Notes: generated by a model from the sequence alone, not told the origin. Shown: positions 33,726 to 46,243, counted from the first letter of the stretch. The stretch: DNA of 64,000 nucleotides from Zingiber officinale (GCF_018446385.1 NC_055987.1:3718205-3782204), one strand, 5' to 3'. Made by a program: numbers and translations.

Positions 33726-34439
33726 ATGGATAAAGCCAAATACTTGATGATAGCGAGGAGACGACCTAGCGGTGAGATGCCAATATTTCCCAATCCTAAT
33801 TCTCGACATGATCTTCTTATGATCCCTTCTTTCTCCTTTGTTGAGTCGTCATGGGAGGAGGAAGCTTTTGCGCGAGACTCCGCCCATTTGGACGGGTGCA
33901 TATGGCCTCCTCGGTTCTACTCTTGCTCCTTTTGCGGCCGAGATTTCCGGTCGGCGCAGGCCCTCGGCGGCCACATGAATGTCCACCGCAAGGACCGGGC
34001 CATGCTCAAGCAGTACAACTCCAGCTCAAGCCCCACCGGATCAGAAACCCTAGAGACTAGCAGTGCTACTGATCAGCCGTTCACCACTGTCAATCATGTT
34101 AACCCTAACCCTAACCCTAATTCCAATGTTAGGGTCTGTGCACCAGTTGTCTTTAATGGCTACCAAAAGGAGACTCTTTTCTTCAAGGAAAGACCCACTT
34201 TGCAGCTGTTTGCTGAGCCGGAGTCGAACCTGAATGGAATTGATTCTCGTAAGCAAGTAATCCGAAGGCGACGAAGCGAGAAAGAAGAGGAGGAAGGGGA
34301 TGGATACAACATAGGCGTCAAGAAGAGAAGGACGACCGATTCGTTGCCGCCTTTCTTGATCAAGAAAATCGGAGTCAATCTTGATGTGGAGGAGCTGGAT
34401 CTTGAGCTGAGGCTTGGAACTGTCTCTCAGGTGAAGTAG
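33726..34439 (+). CDS. SUPERMAN-type single C2H2 zinc-finger transcriptional repressor (237 aa, intronless)
   Basis: A single plant-type C2H2 finger at residues 65-90, [20 protein letters not shown] (zinc ligands C67, C70, H83, H87), carries the invariant QALGGH helix. It is followed by MNVHRKDRA, the extended form typical of the SUPERMAN/RABBIT EARS/ZFP10-11 group. The C-terminus has an EAR repression motif, DLELRLG (225-231), which recruits TOPLESS-type corepressors in this family. Basic clusters RRRR and KKRR near residue 190 may be nuclear signals. The length is close to that of SUP and RBE (about 200-230 aa), and the intronless structure also fits. Likely roles are in floral or organ boundary growth control, but the exact orthologue cannot be decided from sequence alone. 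The gene looks intact. Confidence 0.85.
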   Translation: MDKAKYLMIARRRPSGEMPIFPNPNSRHDLLMIPSFSFVESSWEEEAFARDSAHLDGCIWPPRFYSCSFCGRDFRSAQALGGHMNVHRKDRAMLKQYNSSSSPTGSETLETSSATDQPFTTVNHVNPNPNPNSNVRVCAPVVFNGYQKETLFFKERPTLQLFAEPESNLNGIDSRKQVIRRRRSEKEEEEGDGYNIGVKKRRTTDSLPPFLIKKIGVNLDVEELDLELRLGTVSQVK

Positions 34440-36524
34440 TAGCTAGTAGAGCGTGGTCATAATTAAATTAATGATGATCATATTTTCAAAAATTCAAACC
34501 TTTTTGTGCTTGGATATTATTGTATACTTAAATTCTTTTTCCTTCCCTTCTCTTATTGTTTTTTGATCTCGCAAAAAGCTTGTTTTAATTCTCTTTTGCT
34601 TAATTTATTCTTCTCTGAACGTTTCCCAAATTGTCTGTGGAGTTATAGATATGGCGGATTTAAGGATAATTCCATGTTAATTTCATCTGATATATAGTTC
34701 TTCAAATATCTAAATTTCTTTATGATTCCGTGCTCTATATAGGCCTTAATTATGTAAATAAACATACTTATAGTTACTTGATTTTGTATCTTCTCACGTT
34801 TTCTATTGGATCTGCTGCAAAATTATCTTTAGTATTATAATTCTTGTCTAATTAATTTGTTCTTTAATTTGTATAATTCGCATCTCATGCTTTCGTTCAT
34901 GCCAGATTGTGATCTGAACTTTAATAGCTTTTATCAAATTGGTTACCGATCCACACAGTACATGTGAAATTTTGAACACAACTGATATATTGAATTAACC
35001 TAGCTAAATAACAGAAAATTGCGTAAAATATTATTCTTTGTAAGTGTATTGATTCCCTTTTGTAAACTAAATTACGTATTAAGCTAGTCATTGAAATTAA
35101 AATCATCAAATCACCAGCTTGGCTTTGTCTTCTTCTTTTTTTACTCCTTTTCCAAAGTTTGTGTACATATGCATGGCATGCCTCGAACCAAGGCCAGAAA
35201 TCAGATCACGTCATGCATGAACAAAATTAAGGGAATAAAATCTCCCGCTTTTTACGCTGCCTTTTGTAATTTTGTTCCTTCTCTTGCATGCATATGTTCA
35301 TGTACTGATAACTTTTGTTGAGGAACAGAATATTTTAAAATTAATACATAACTATTTTCCAGAAATTGTTATAGTATTTGCATGGGGCAAAGTTGAAAAA
35401 GGAATTAATAAGATGGCGTTTATTAAGCAGAATGCAGTGTTTTAATATTGCTGTCAAGAGAGAATATGGAATCAAATGTGTCTCTTAATATTCTTTATGT
35501 TTTGCAGTGCTGCAGCAAGAGACAAAATACTCGATGAAGTACCTGTTGATGATCATGTGTTAGATTCCGACTCCTCTCTATTTTCGAGAACAAAATGTGG
35601 CAATCATACTGTGATTATTAATTAATTAGCTAATTAATCTCACGCAGAAGAAAATAAACATGAACATATATATATATATAGTTTCAGTAAAAACTGAAAC
35701 AAACATATATGTTCGGCAATCCCAGCTAGGGAAATTAGCCATTATTTGATTTACAAAAGGTATTCGAAGAAAGGACGATACGTGCAACGATTAATCTGTT
35801 TGCTTATTTTTCATAAAAACAAAAATAATAAAATTTTGAAAGGTTTATCTGTTCGTTCTAAGAATTAGTGGGCTTCTTATTAATGAACTCAGTAGGCCCA
35901 ATTAATAATTTAATTTGTTGGGCTTGTCGTCATGCAACTCAAAGCCCATTTAGGTTCGCCTTCTGAACAACACTATATATAAAAAAAAATGCTCCATAAA
36001 AATTTTCTATCGGCCATCAGGATAAATTAAGAAACTCTCATGACAGATGATCCAGAAGCTCAATATCCCTTGGTTACATGTCTCATTTAAAAAAAAAAAT
36101 CTACAAATGCACTATTGGACCACCCGTTTGTACTATCACACTAGGGGAGAATTTTCTGAACCACCTTATGCGACACTTAATTGATGATTTTTAATTAATA
36201 AAGTGATTGATATCGATAATTTTATTCTTCCATGATGAAACATGTTAAGTTCCCACTAGATATTCAGTTAATTAGTAGATGCCAGAATTTATTATAATAG
36301 GATAAAAATCAATTTCTTGTGAGTATATATTTTTAGAAAAAAAAATTTCCCATCCCCTAATCACGGTTAACCCCCGAGCCTGGGATGTTGAAACATCTTT
36401 CCATATTAATATTATTTGATTAAAATTTCTTTAAAATGCAATGTAATATATAAAATTGATACATAACATTTTTTTTAACAATTTAAATAAAATTATAATA
36501 TAAGTTAAAATTTAAAAAAGTTAT
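34440..36524. other. Intergenic AT-rich DNA
   Basis: No coding exon recognised. It contains a foldback at 35662-35714 and, at 35890-35955, several TGGGC/GCCCA motifs followed by a TATA-like ACTATATATAAA near 35972. The combination looks promoter-like, but nothing codes downstream. Confidence 0.4.
35662..35714. repeat. Short foldback (hairpin)
   Basis: GAACATATAT (35662) pairs with ATATATGTTC (35705-35714), and inner arms GTTTCAGT/ACTGAAAC close on an AAAA loop at 35689-35692. The stem is short, so a miRNA precursor is unlikely. Confidence 0.6.
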
Positions 36525-37423
36525 TAATTCTGTCCGAGAGTCGATGAATATTGGGACATGGTGCTCCTATTGACCGTTGATGGACTCCTGGTTGATGAGA
36601 TCTGCAATCACAAAATGTCAATGTCAGGCCAGGGAGGGGGTTCCTCGGTGATGACCCTCCGACGTTCAAGTTAAACACTGACGATGTAGAAGAAAACAAA
36701 GAAGCAAAATGACAGAGTAATTGTAGCTACAGTAGAGTTTATGCATATCTCCGTCGAAGCTTGGGGGTCCTTATATAGGACTTCCTGGGAGCGCGTGCAT
36801 ACTTCCCGATACGTGCACGCTCCTCAAAACATACCTTGAAGAGACGTGTCAGAAAAGTATCTCTGACACCATACCTTAACGATCCGAGTATATCTCTGAC
36901 AAGACAGCGGAAGCTTCCATCATACAATCTTCTGTCTGACCCTGCCGCCAAACATGCCGTCTGTCGGCGGCACAGGTTCCTAGAAGGATATCCTCTGATC
37001 CTCCTTTTGTCTGTTACAGGCCGAGCGGAAGAGCCGCTCAGTCATCTATCGGTCGTCCGGGAGATCTTGTCCTCGGGCTGAGCGGAATGGTTGCTCGACC
37101 AGCATCCACTGTCCAGGCTTCGTTGCCGTGTAGAACGAAGCTGTGTCTGAATGTAGTATGCTCGGTCGTCACTATTTCACCGGTGTGAGTCTGAGCGGGC
37201 TTGTCGCTGGATACATACCTTGTCCGTCTGAGCGCTAGAAGCTCGGTACCTGGCCGAGCTGTGCTAATGTATGTTTCATATAGGCTCGGCGGTTCTTCCC
37301 CCCGGTCGAAAAAGGAGGTTGCCCGATTGGATGCTAATATCGGAATGTTGACCAGTTTGACTTTGACACCCACTTTATCATTGACCACACTGCTGACCGA
37401 GAGCCCTCCCTATCACCGGATCA
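36525..37423 (-). mobile_element. 899-bp solo LTR, sister of the 11618 element
   Basis: The right end CACCGGATCA and left end TAATTCTGTCCGAGAG (decayed TGATCCTGTCC) match the ends of 11618-12462. Flanks GTTAT and ATTAT differ by one base. On the minus strand a TATA box (CTATATAAGG, about 36771-36778) precedes the CTTGAACGTCGGAGGGTC motif (36671-36653). It lies about 540 bases upstream of the TOC75 ATG in opposite orientation. Confidence 0.7.
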
Positions 37424-37961
37424 ATTATATATACATGAATTTTAGCATAAAAAATAAAAAACTATATAACTTTTAAAGTTAGAATATATATATATATCTA
37501 TAATTTTAAATATAAAAATTAATATTTTCCTAAGCAAACAACTCAAAAATGGTGATTAATTAAGAATTTCATATTTTAGATTTACTTTTTCTTTTGTTAT
37601 TTTTAAAAAATATATATATAGTAATTTTATAGAACTATCTGTTTTTTGCTATTTTATACACTAAAATTTGATTTCCAAATTAATTTGAAACTTATCTAGG
37701 TTCTTTTTTTTTTCTTTTTTGTGAAAATTAAATTTTATACTTCCTGTGTTATTAATTGTACAAATAAAATTTAACTCAAATTTTTAGTTACTTTTGGTCA
37801 AGATCCTCAGATCTGATGTCGTCGTGGACCTTTCTTACTTACCAGCTAATAGAGGCCTGACACGTAAGCTCCGTTCCAATACCGTCGCCTCGTCAATAAC
37901 CTTTCCTAATCCCTTCTCCTCTCGCCTCCGCCATAACGTAGCCAACGCCGTCGGCGAATCG
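37424..37961 (+). promoter_or_regulatory. TOC75 upstream region
   Basis: An AT-rich stretch (37424-37790) followed by a GC-rich leader. An open in-frame extension reaches back to an ATG at 37794, but family N-termini begin at a position equivalent to 37962, so the upstream part is read as 5' UTR. The border with the solo LTR leaves only about 540 bases of native upstream DNA. Confidence 0.4.
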
Positions 37962-40900
37962 ATGGCGCTCTTATCCCCCACCCGGTTCCTGCAAATCCAC
38001 ACCTCCGCCGTCCCCCGCCGCCGCAAACCCTCTCCCTCCGTCGCCTGCTCAGCCGAGAACCCCGACCTCGATCTCTCCCCCGCCAGATCTTCCATCCCTT
38101 CCCTCCCCGCCGCCCCCTCCGACCGAAAGAGTAACCTAGCCGTCTTCGCCTCCGCCACCGCAGGCGTATGCGCCGCTTCCGGAGGTGGATTCCTATTCCA
38201 TTTCTCTTCCCCTCCTCCTCCATCTGGCGGCGGTATCGGAGGAGGCGGCGGAGGTTGGGGCTGGGGCAGCGACGGGGGTGGCTTCTGGAACAATGTCTTT
38301 TCCCCTTTACCGGCTTCCGCCAGCGAGGATGATCAGGTCAGTGGCGTGGAGTGGGACTCCCATGGACTGCCGGCCAACATCATCGTGCAGCTCTCCAAGC
38401 TCAGCGGGCTCAAGCGCTACAAGATCTCGGAGATCCTCTTCTTTGATCGTCGTCGGTCCTCCACCGTAGTGGGAACCGAGGATTCCTTCTTCGAGATGGT
38501 GTCCCTCCGCCCTGGCGGCGTCTACACCAAGGTCCAGCTCCAGAAGGAGCTCGAGAGCCTGGCTACCTGCGGCATGTTCGAGCGGGTTGACCTCGATTGC
38601 AAGACCAAAGCCGATGGTACCCTAGCGCTCACGGTTTCCTTTGTTGAGAGCACCTGGCAGGGCGCCGAAAGCTTCCAGTGCATCAACGTGGGCCTGATGC
38701 AGCAATCGAAGCAGGTCGAGATGGATCTCGACATGACGGATAAGGAGAAGCTGGAGTACATTCGGATGCAGGAGAGGGACTATAGGAGGAGGATCGAACG
38801 GTCAAGGTCATGCTTGCTGCCCGAGCCGGTGCAGAATGAGGTGGTTTCCATGCTTCGCGATCAAGGGAAAGTGACTGCCAGGTTGCTGCAGCGGATTCGG
38901 GATCGCGTTCAGAGGTGGTACCACGACGAGGGTTATGCGTGCGCTCAAGTCGTCAATTTTGGAAATCTGAACACCAGACAGGTGGTTTGCGAGGTCGTTG
39001 AGGGGGACATTACACAGCTTTCAGTCCAGTTCCTTGATAAGCTCGGAAATGTGTGTGAAGGGAATACACAGCTTGCTGTGATTCACAGAGAGCTTCCGAA
39101 TCAGGTATATGCAAAATATAAAGTTTTGGCTGAAAGAAACTAGTATTTGTCTTGAAACTTGTTTTAGTAGGGTCGACGCTGAACTTGTGAATTCTAGTAA
39201 CTAGTAAATTGGTCTATTGAAGCTAGGATGCACAACACCCATTGTTCTCATACGGATATGTGTGGTGGGCAATTATATAATTTGTTCTCTTTCCTAATAT
39301 TTCAAACTTTTAGGATAAATGGTTAGACAATCAATCTTAACATGACATTAGAGCAGGAGAGGAGAGTTCAAATCCAACTTTTGTTAATACTAATTGGCCC
39401 GCCTGATAGTTCTGCATTGACAAGTGCGATGATCCATTGGATAAATTGGTCTTTTGCCTAACAACAAGCTTTTGGATAAGTATAGTGCATAGCAGGAGCT
39501 CTTGGGTTTGAATACTACCTATTTCAAATAAAAAATGGTTATAAAGAAACATGTTGAAGCTAGTAAGCTCCATGCTATTAATCTCATGTGGACAAGTGTG
39601 GTTGTCCAATATATAAATATAAAATTGGTACTTTTTCTAACATCTAAAGCTTACGAAATGAGTAGTTAGCCAATGAACTTTAACACTAGGAAAAGTTTTT
39701 TATTTTATTGTTGCTATATGTTTGATTATCCAGTATATGGAGAAAAGCGCATGATTCTGGTGCAAGTGGACTCTGGAAATTGATTAAACTGTATGGGGGG
39801 AGCCTCACCAATGAGTGATTCCTGCTTAACATTTATGACTAGGATGGACTATTGTAAGATCATAATACTCCAATTATAATGTTTTAATGAAATACTTGGA
39901 AAAGTTCAATCTCACTTCTTAATCAGTATCAACGACCAAGCTACATCATAGTAAACGTTTTCATTTTTTTTTATCATTACATTATTATTATCTTGAACAA
40001 TTTGTATTTGGAAAGTGGATGTTTTTTCATAGTCTACTGGGTAGACTGTAGCCAGCAAATAACAAGATCTCTTAACCCCCTTGTATGTTCAACTGTTGTG
40101 CAGCTTAGACCAGGACATGTTTTTAACATTGAAGCAGGCAAGCAGGCTTTGAGAAATATCAATTCACTCTCTCTGTTTTCTAACATAGAAGTGAACCCTC
40201 GTCCCGATGAAAAGAGTGAAGGAGGAATCATAGTTGAAATCAAGCTCAAAGAACTGGAACAAAAATCGGCTGAAGTAAGCACAGAATGGAGTATAGCACC
40301 TGGAAATTTCGGGCGGCCAACACTGGTAATTATAGCTGTCAACATTTTATGTGATTGGGTGAATCACACATTCTCCCCAATGTTTCATGCTTTTCCCTAA
40401 TACTCAGATAAATTACTGAATGTTTTGCTTAATGTTCTAACAAGTGCATATTCTTATGATGAATTGTTGTTCAATTTCAGACATCCATTCAACCTGGTGG
40501 AACTGTTTCATTTGAACATAGGAACATCAACGGGTTGAACAGATCTATAGTTGGTTCTGTGACCTCTAGCAACCTTATAAATCCTCAGGTGAATGGTACA
40601 TTGTCCTTATAGATCATTGTTTTATTTTGATAATGACTTGAGATTTATCTACTGAATTTCATTCTATGCTGAAAATAGCTAGTGCATATTTATATTTTAT
40701 CCTACTCTTTTTTGTGGATGCATTTGCTGGTTCCATATGTATATGGAAATTACATTACGTTGCTTTATGCACTTCTCATTTATCATCATGTATGTTTGAT
40801 TCCCTGGTTGTAAAAATAGGTTCGAGTAAAGAGAACTTTGTTCATTTGTTTTTTTCATGAATATAGGATTGCCACTGTCAAATGTTGTAAAAGAGTTAAA

Positions 40901-42726
40901 ACTTTATGATGAAGCTACAAATCTTCTCACCTCTTTAATTTTTATTCCATAGCTAATGCAGATATTTATTTAGCATTATTTGCAGGTTTCTTATTGTGTT
41001 ATTTGTTGTATTTAGGATGATTTGTCTTTTAAGATTGATTATGTGCATCCATATGTGGATGGTGTCACCAATCCTCGAAATCGTACATTCCGAGCTAGCT
41101 GTTTCAACAGCCGAAAGTTAAGTCCTGTTTTCACTGGTGGACCAGGCGCTGATGAAGTTCCACCTGTATGGATCGACAGAGCGGGAATAAAAGCAAATAT
41201 AACAGAGGTAGAAATTGAGTTGAAACAATTATTGATCCTCCTTTCTCTAGCGAATTTTCATTAACTTTCTTAACTACATTTCTTCTTGTCATACCAGAAC
41301 TTCACCAGACAAAGCAAGTTTACCTATGGACTTGTGATGGAGGAGATTTCAACACGTGACGAAACTAGTAGCGTTTGTACCCATGGTGTTCGAGCATTAC
41401 CAAGTGGTGGTTTGAGCATGGATGGACCTCCAACAACTCTCAGTGGTACTGGCACTGACCGCATGGTATTTGCACAAGCAAATATCACTAGGGATAACAC
41501 AAGATTCATAAATGGTGCAGTTGTTGGTCAGCGAGATGTCTTTCAGGTACCTTTTGTCTCTTTTTTTATTTGATCACTCAATACAACAGCTTTCAGCATT
41601 TGTGCTTGTAGACAAATGTTGGTTGCAGTGGTCCAGTTAGCTGTAAACGAATTGATTTTTTAAGAAATTTTCACTGGAAGCTGCATTGATACCTCATATT
41701 CATACATCTACTTCTCAGGTCGAGCAGTAAGTTCATTTAGAAAATAATAAAAACCACTGCATGACTAGCTATCTTAATGCTAAATATAGTTAGCAGTATC
41801 AAATCATAACTGATATCATATATTAAGTGTTCTGGTTTATCGTTTATATATTGCTATTTTATTCTATCTCTAATATACTAAATATAGTTAACAGTATCAA
41901 ATAATAATTGAGTTCTTGAGTATATACTATAGATTCAAAACTGAGTCATCTTATCATTCTCTAGAAACTTGCCAAATTATTTATTTTAAACACGATTTTT
42001 GTGCATCTGGAGTTGCATGACTAAAACATCTCGCTTTGCATATGTGAGTTCTTTGATGATGGACCACAGTCTTAGAAATTAATGAATCTGTTCCTATATC
42101 AATGGTTTTCCTGTGTTTGTACTTCCATTGCAGTTAGATCAAGGCCTTGGAATTGGGAGCAATTATCCTTTCTTCAACCGCCATCAACTCTCATCAACCC
42201 GCTTCATCCAGTTGAGGTCAGTCGAGGAAGGTGCCGGTAAACTGCCACCACCTATTTTGGTCATGCACGGACATTACGGTGGTTGCGTCGGAGACCTTCC
42301 AAGTTATGATGCTTTCACTCTTGGAGGGCCTTACTCTGTTAGGGGCTACAACATGGGCGAGTTGGGTGCTTGCAGGAACATCCTTGAGGTAGATTATCAA
42401 CCAACTTCTACTTAAACATTTCATTTCTGCACTTGACGAATTCTGTCGTTCACCATAATCTAATCACACATTATTTCTATGTTTAGCTCGCTGCAGAATT
42501 GCGTGTCCCCATAAGAAACACTTACATATATTCCTTCATCGAGCATGGAACTGATCTCGGTAGTTCTAAGGATGTGAAAGGAAACCCAACTGAATTCTTC
42601 CGCCGAGTGGGGCATGGCTCATCGTATGGTGCTGGCGTAAAGCTTGGGATGGTGAGAGCAGAGTATGCAGTCGATAACAACTCAGGGACGGGTGCAATAT
42701 TTTTCAGGTTCGGTGAGAGGTTCTAG
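37962..42726 (+). CDS. TOC75: TOC75, protein-import channel of the chloroplast outer envelope (7 exons, 802 aa)
   Basis: Exons: 37962-39104, 40104-40325, 40481-40588, 41016-41207, 41298-41546, 42134-42388, 42487-42726. All introns are GT...AG and phase 0, and the joined frame is 802 codons plus stop, against about 818 aa for the Arabidopsis TOC75-III protein. The N-terminus is a plastid transit peptide, then the diagnostic Gly-rich run (about 89-107) and an ASA site (118-120) suited to the envelope signal peptidase. Three POTRA domains follow (about 140-440; WDSHGLPANI, GTEDSFFEMVSLRPGGVYTK, LATCGMFERVDL). The C-terminal Omp85 beta-barrel has LGGPYSVRGYNMGELGA and ends FFRFGERF. The product is the translocation pore of the TOC complex, working with TOC159 and TOC34 receptors. 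No damage is seen. Exon 1 is strongly GC-rich. Confidence 0.95.
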
Positions 42727-45147
42727 AAAAATAAAATCATGAACAATAACAAACTCCAGCATTTAGATGATGGATAGAGGCAGGAGAGATTAACAGGCTT
42801 TTTTTTTCAGCATATTTAAGTTGTTAATAAGTTTCATTTTTATCGACATGGAACGCAAGAGTAGTAGGGCTTATAGCTTGGAGTTTGATGATATTTTGCA
42901 GGATAATGAGAAGCAAGTTGCGTTTTTTTTTCTTCAAATTTTAATTCAAATTTATATATCATATAATATGATTATGTAAAGAATTTAATTAATTTTAAAT
43001 TTCAAAAAAATATTTTACGTTTTATATCATCGCATTTAATTTTTTGTATTTACTTATAATCAATTGGGTTGCTTGTTCTATCTAACGTTCATTACCAAAA
43101 AGAAAAGAAAACAAAATTGTTTTCACTCAGAAATATGGAACTTATTACGAGAATTCTCCCTTGTTTGTTGCGGCTGTGATAGTTTATCGTGCATGGCAGC
43201 TTCTGTCTGCCACTCCAAATCCATCTGATGGAGAGACATCAGGGACAACAAGATCGACATAGCATCTGCAAGCAAATTAAGTTCAAAAATATGCTACAAT
43301 GGATGTTTTGCTCCACGTAGGAGAGACATCACGGACTACAAATTCCTGTTAACAAAGGCAACTGAAAAGAGGTCATAACTCGAGCTTATTTAATTCCCTC
43401 CACAGCTCATGTTTTGCTCCACATTGCATCTGCAAGCAACATAATCAAATATGCAATAAGCTCATAATCAACAAGATAGCAAGCACACAAAGCGCAACTC
43501 GAGTGCCAAGTAGCAACTATTGGAAGCAATCATAAGACAAGGATAGTAAAAGATTGAGGCTCTTTAATGTGAAATCAAGCCAACAATAGAAGGCAAAACA
43601 TATTGAAACATGTTCTCAAATACAATTAATCACTAAATGGCATGCATTACGAAGAGTCTATGTTGATGAACACGGCAGCAAAATGAAGATAAGCGCTGTG
43701 AAATAGTTACTTCAGCTCTACTACCAACAAAACAAACCAACCCCTGATAAATCTGTACTGTGATTGCTAGTTACCATATGATGGAAGATTTGGTGTTAAG
43801 CTACTATCTAATTATCTAGGAATTCATTTCTGAAAACCAGAACTACTTGAATAAACTACCAACACTAAGAAGCAAGATTGAAGAAAGAGCATAACTCTCA
43901 AAAAGGAAACCTTTATTAAATCTGCTTGGGATTGCTAGTTACTAATTAACAAACATAGCAACGTTTTTGGAAGGACTTGTCATAAATAACGATAGTATTA
44001 TCCAAAGGAGTATTTGGTCATTGAAACAAAAGTACTCGAATGAATTACAAACAGTAAGAAACAGGAGTAAAGAAATAAGATGGCTGCATAAATCAATTCA
44101 CAAGGCATAATTTCAATGTCACCTTCATCATTTCCAAGTTTTTTCACAGCCAAAGGACAAGTTTGTTTTCCATGTTTGTCTTCTCTCAGATTAAGAATCA
44201 TGCTCATCATTTTAAATAATATGTAACTCATCAATTTCAACTTCAATTCCAGTTCAAGTATCACAGTACTGCCTGAAATCTGAAGCAAAGAATTCCATCT
44301 GAAATTAATTTTTATGACTAAAACTGGAAAAGCACTTTCTATTTCTACCCCAATTGTGGAACTTGGCATAATGTTTGGGCAAAGGATTTAAGTACTGTAT
44401 ATTTAATGTGTCTTAAGTTGTACAGAAACTTGGCATGATGCAAATGGAGCTTGTGACTCAACAAGGTCGATTGCAATCATTCTAGCATTCACTTAAGCTT
44501 CCTTGTTGTATTAATAGCCAATTTAATTGTTGTCTTACTTGTCTTCATTTCTTGTTCTAATCTTCTTATAGTCTTGTAAGAGGTTTCTCCACCTCCATAA
44601 GGTATCCGAGAAAAAGATAGCTTATTAGAGATTCAAGAGTGACTCAACGAAGAGTCATAAGTCGTGGAGTATGAATGAGGTTCCAAACTAGGTTATATGC
44701 TACAGTTAGTATTGTCTTACATATGCAAATATGAAATTTTGAGAAAAGGAAATTTTTTAACATGGTAACTTAATCTAGACGCCTAAATTAGAGCAACTTT
44801 GAAACAATTAAGTTCAAATGGTTGACCTTCCAAAAACAACAATAATTGGAGATAAAAAAAAAAGGCACCATGAAGCAAAGTTTCTACGAATGAGTAAAAT
44901 CAATTTTGTGACTAAAGCTGGAAAAGCCCATGCTATTTCTCATACCATAAACCAGATTTGTCAACTAATCCTAACCTCAATATGAAATTTTTAAAAAGGA
45001 TTTTCTTTTCAACAAAATGACTTAATCTAAGCACCTAAACCTAAGCTACTACCAAACAATCAAAATTCAAATGGTTGATCTGCAACGAAATTCCAAAACA
45101 ATGAAGTAAAGTAACAATGAATGGAAACAAAAAAAATTAATCTTGCA
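42727..45147. other. Intergenic region between convergent TOC75 and LUX
   Basis: Contains both 3' UTRs. Around 43.14-43.33 kb a repeated phrase (GGAGAGACATCA followed by GGAC) occurs twice. A minus-strand frame there reads MSLHQMDLEWQTEAAMHDKL but has no supporting start or splice context, so it is not called. Confidence 0.4.
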
Positions 45148-46080
45148 TTACCAATCTTTCATCCGTTCGCCCAAAGCTCCATTATAGTGTTGCTCAAACG
45201 CATATCTTCCATCTCCTTGATGCTCCATGGTCGGTACCATTCCAATCCGAACGCCGTGCCCATGAGGAGGAGCCATCCCAAACGTCGGCACGGGAATCAT
45301 TGCCGGCATAGGATATTGCAAGGGCGTATAAGGAACATGCTGCTCGTGAAGACTCTTTTTCGCCGGCTGCATAGCGGTAAGCAGGTGGTCAGGCAGCGAA
45401 GGTGAATCATCTTGAATTCCATTCATTCTTCTGAGATAAAGCCTGTATTTTTGGAGGTGGCTCGCGACGTTCTCTCTAGTGAGTCCGTCCACGTTCATAA
45501 GCTGCATGATGGTCTTCGGCACGGCGTTCTTGATCCCCAGATGCGCCACGACATCGATGAACCTCTTGTGGAGCTGCGGCGTCCAGACTAGGCGCGCCCG
45601 CTTGGGGTTCCGCGAAGACGAGGGCTCGTCGCCGGAGTCCTCGGCCACGGGCGCAGATGATTCCGCCTCCTCCAAGGCGGCAGAAGGAGAAATCTGTCCC
45701 GATCGAGAGATATGCCCACAAGAATCCCCATTCTCCACCAGATCATTCGCTTCGAATCCCAAGGATTCGTCAGGCGAAAAGGGGGAGAAGTTTCGGAGGG
45801 CAGCAGTGGAAGCTGGCGACGGCGCGGTGCGGCGGAGGTTGGAGATCGTGTACTGGGAGGCACGCTGCACATCCATATCTGTGCGCGGTGGCTCCGGCTT
45901 GACGCTGAAGGCCGAGGCGAGGTGCGGCGGCACCAACATCTGGGAGAGGGGGGTCAGATCGTCGCCGCTAGGGAGACCGACCTCCCAGTACATAACCCTC
46001 CCGTGATCTTCCACGATTTCTCTTCCATCTGAGGCGGATAGGCGATCGAATTCGTCGTCGCCGGCGGCCTCCTCACCCAT
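45148..46080 (-). CDS. LUX: LUX ARRHYTHMO / PCL1-type GARP transcription factor (310 aa, intronless)
   Basis: MGEEAAGDDEF at 46080 begins the protein as in LUX (an upstream in-frame ATG at 46158 is not conserved). The N-terminal block WEVGLPSGDDLTPLS then LVPPHLASAFSV is specific to LUX/BOA. The GARP (Myb-like) DNA-binding domain covers residues about 161-220: RLVWTPQLHKRFIDVVAHLG, AVPKTIMQLMNVDGLTREN and the signature SHLQKYR (207-213). LUX binds GAT(A/T)CG-type sites and, with ELF3 and ELF4, forms the evening complex that represses PRR and growth genes at night. The C-terminus is Pro/Met/His-rich. No introns or lesions are seen. BOA/NOX-type paralogues are the main alternative. Confidence 0.9.
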   Translation of the reverse strand: MGEEAAGDDEFDRLSASDGREIVEDHGRVMYWEVGLPSGDDLTPLSQMLVPPHLASAFSVKPEPPRTDMDVQRASQYTISNLRRTAPSPASTAALRNFSPFSPDESLGFEANDLVENGDSCGHISRSGQISPSAALEEAESSAPVAEDSGDEPSSSRNPKRARLVWTPQLHKRFIDVVAHLGIKNAVPKTIMQLMNVDGLTRENVASHLQKYRLYLRRMNGIQDDSPSLPDHLLTAMQPAKKSLHEQHVPYTPLQYPMPAMIPVPTFGMAPPHGHGVRIGMVPTMEHQGDGRYAFEQHYNGALGERMKDW

Positions 46081-46243
46081 CAGTCTTGATCGATTCCGAC
46101 GGAGAATACAAAAATCAGGGCCACCGATTCTACGAGACGTGGAAAGGTAAAAATTCACGGAGACGAAAACGGATTCTTGCGAGGGAACCGGCGGTAACGG
46201 AGGAGGCGGCGGCCGCAGCGGTGCGGGTGGCGACGACGACGAT

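Noticed and set aside
33683-34378. ORFs overlapping the zinc-finger gene in other frames
   Set aside because: Shadows of the genuine coding frame; no conserved motif.
35662-35714. miRNA precursor
   Set aside because: The stem is only about 20 bp with a 4-base loop and an AT-rich base; no mature miRNA sequence is recognised.
37835-38293. Antisense ORFs opposite the TOC75 transit-peptide region
   Set aside because: Shadow frames of GC-rich coding sequence; Arg/Gly/Pro-rich with no domain.
43140-43330. Minus-strand peptide-like stretch with DLEWQTEAAMHDKL
   Set aside because: Short, no start, no splice partners, and no recognised family; it could be chance.
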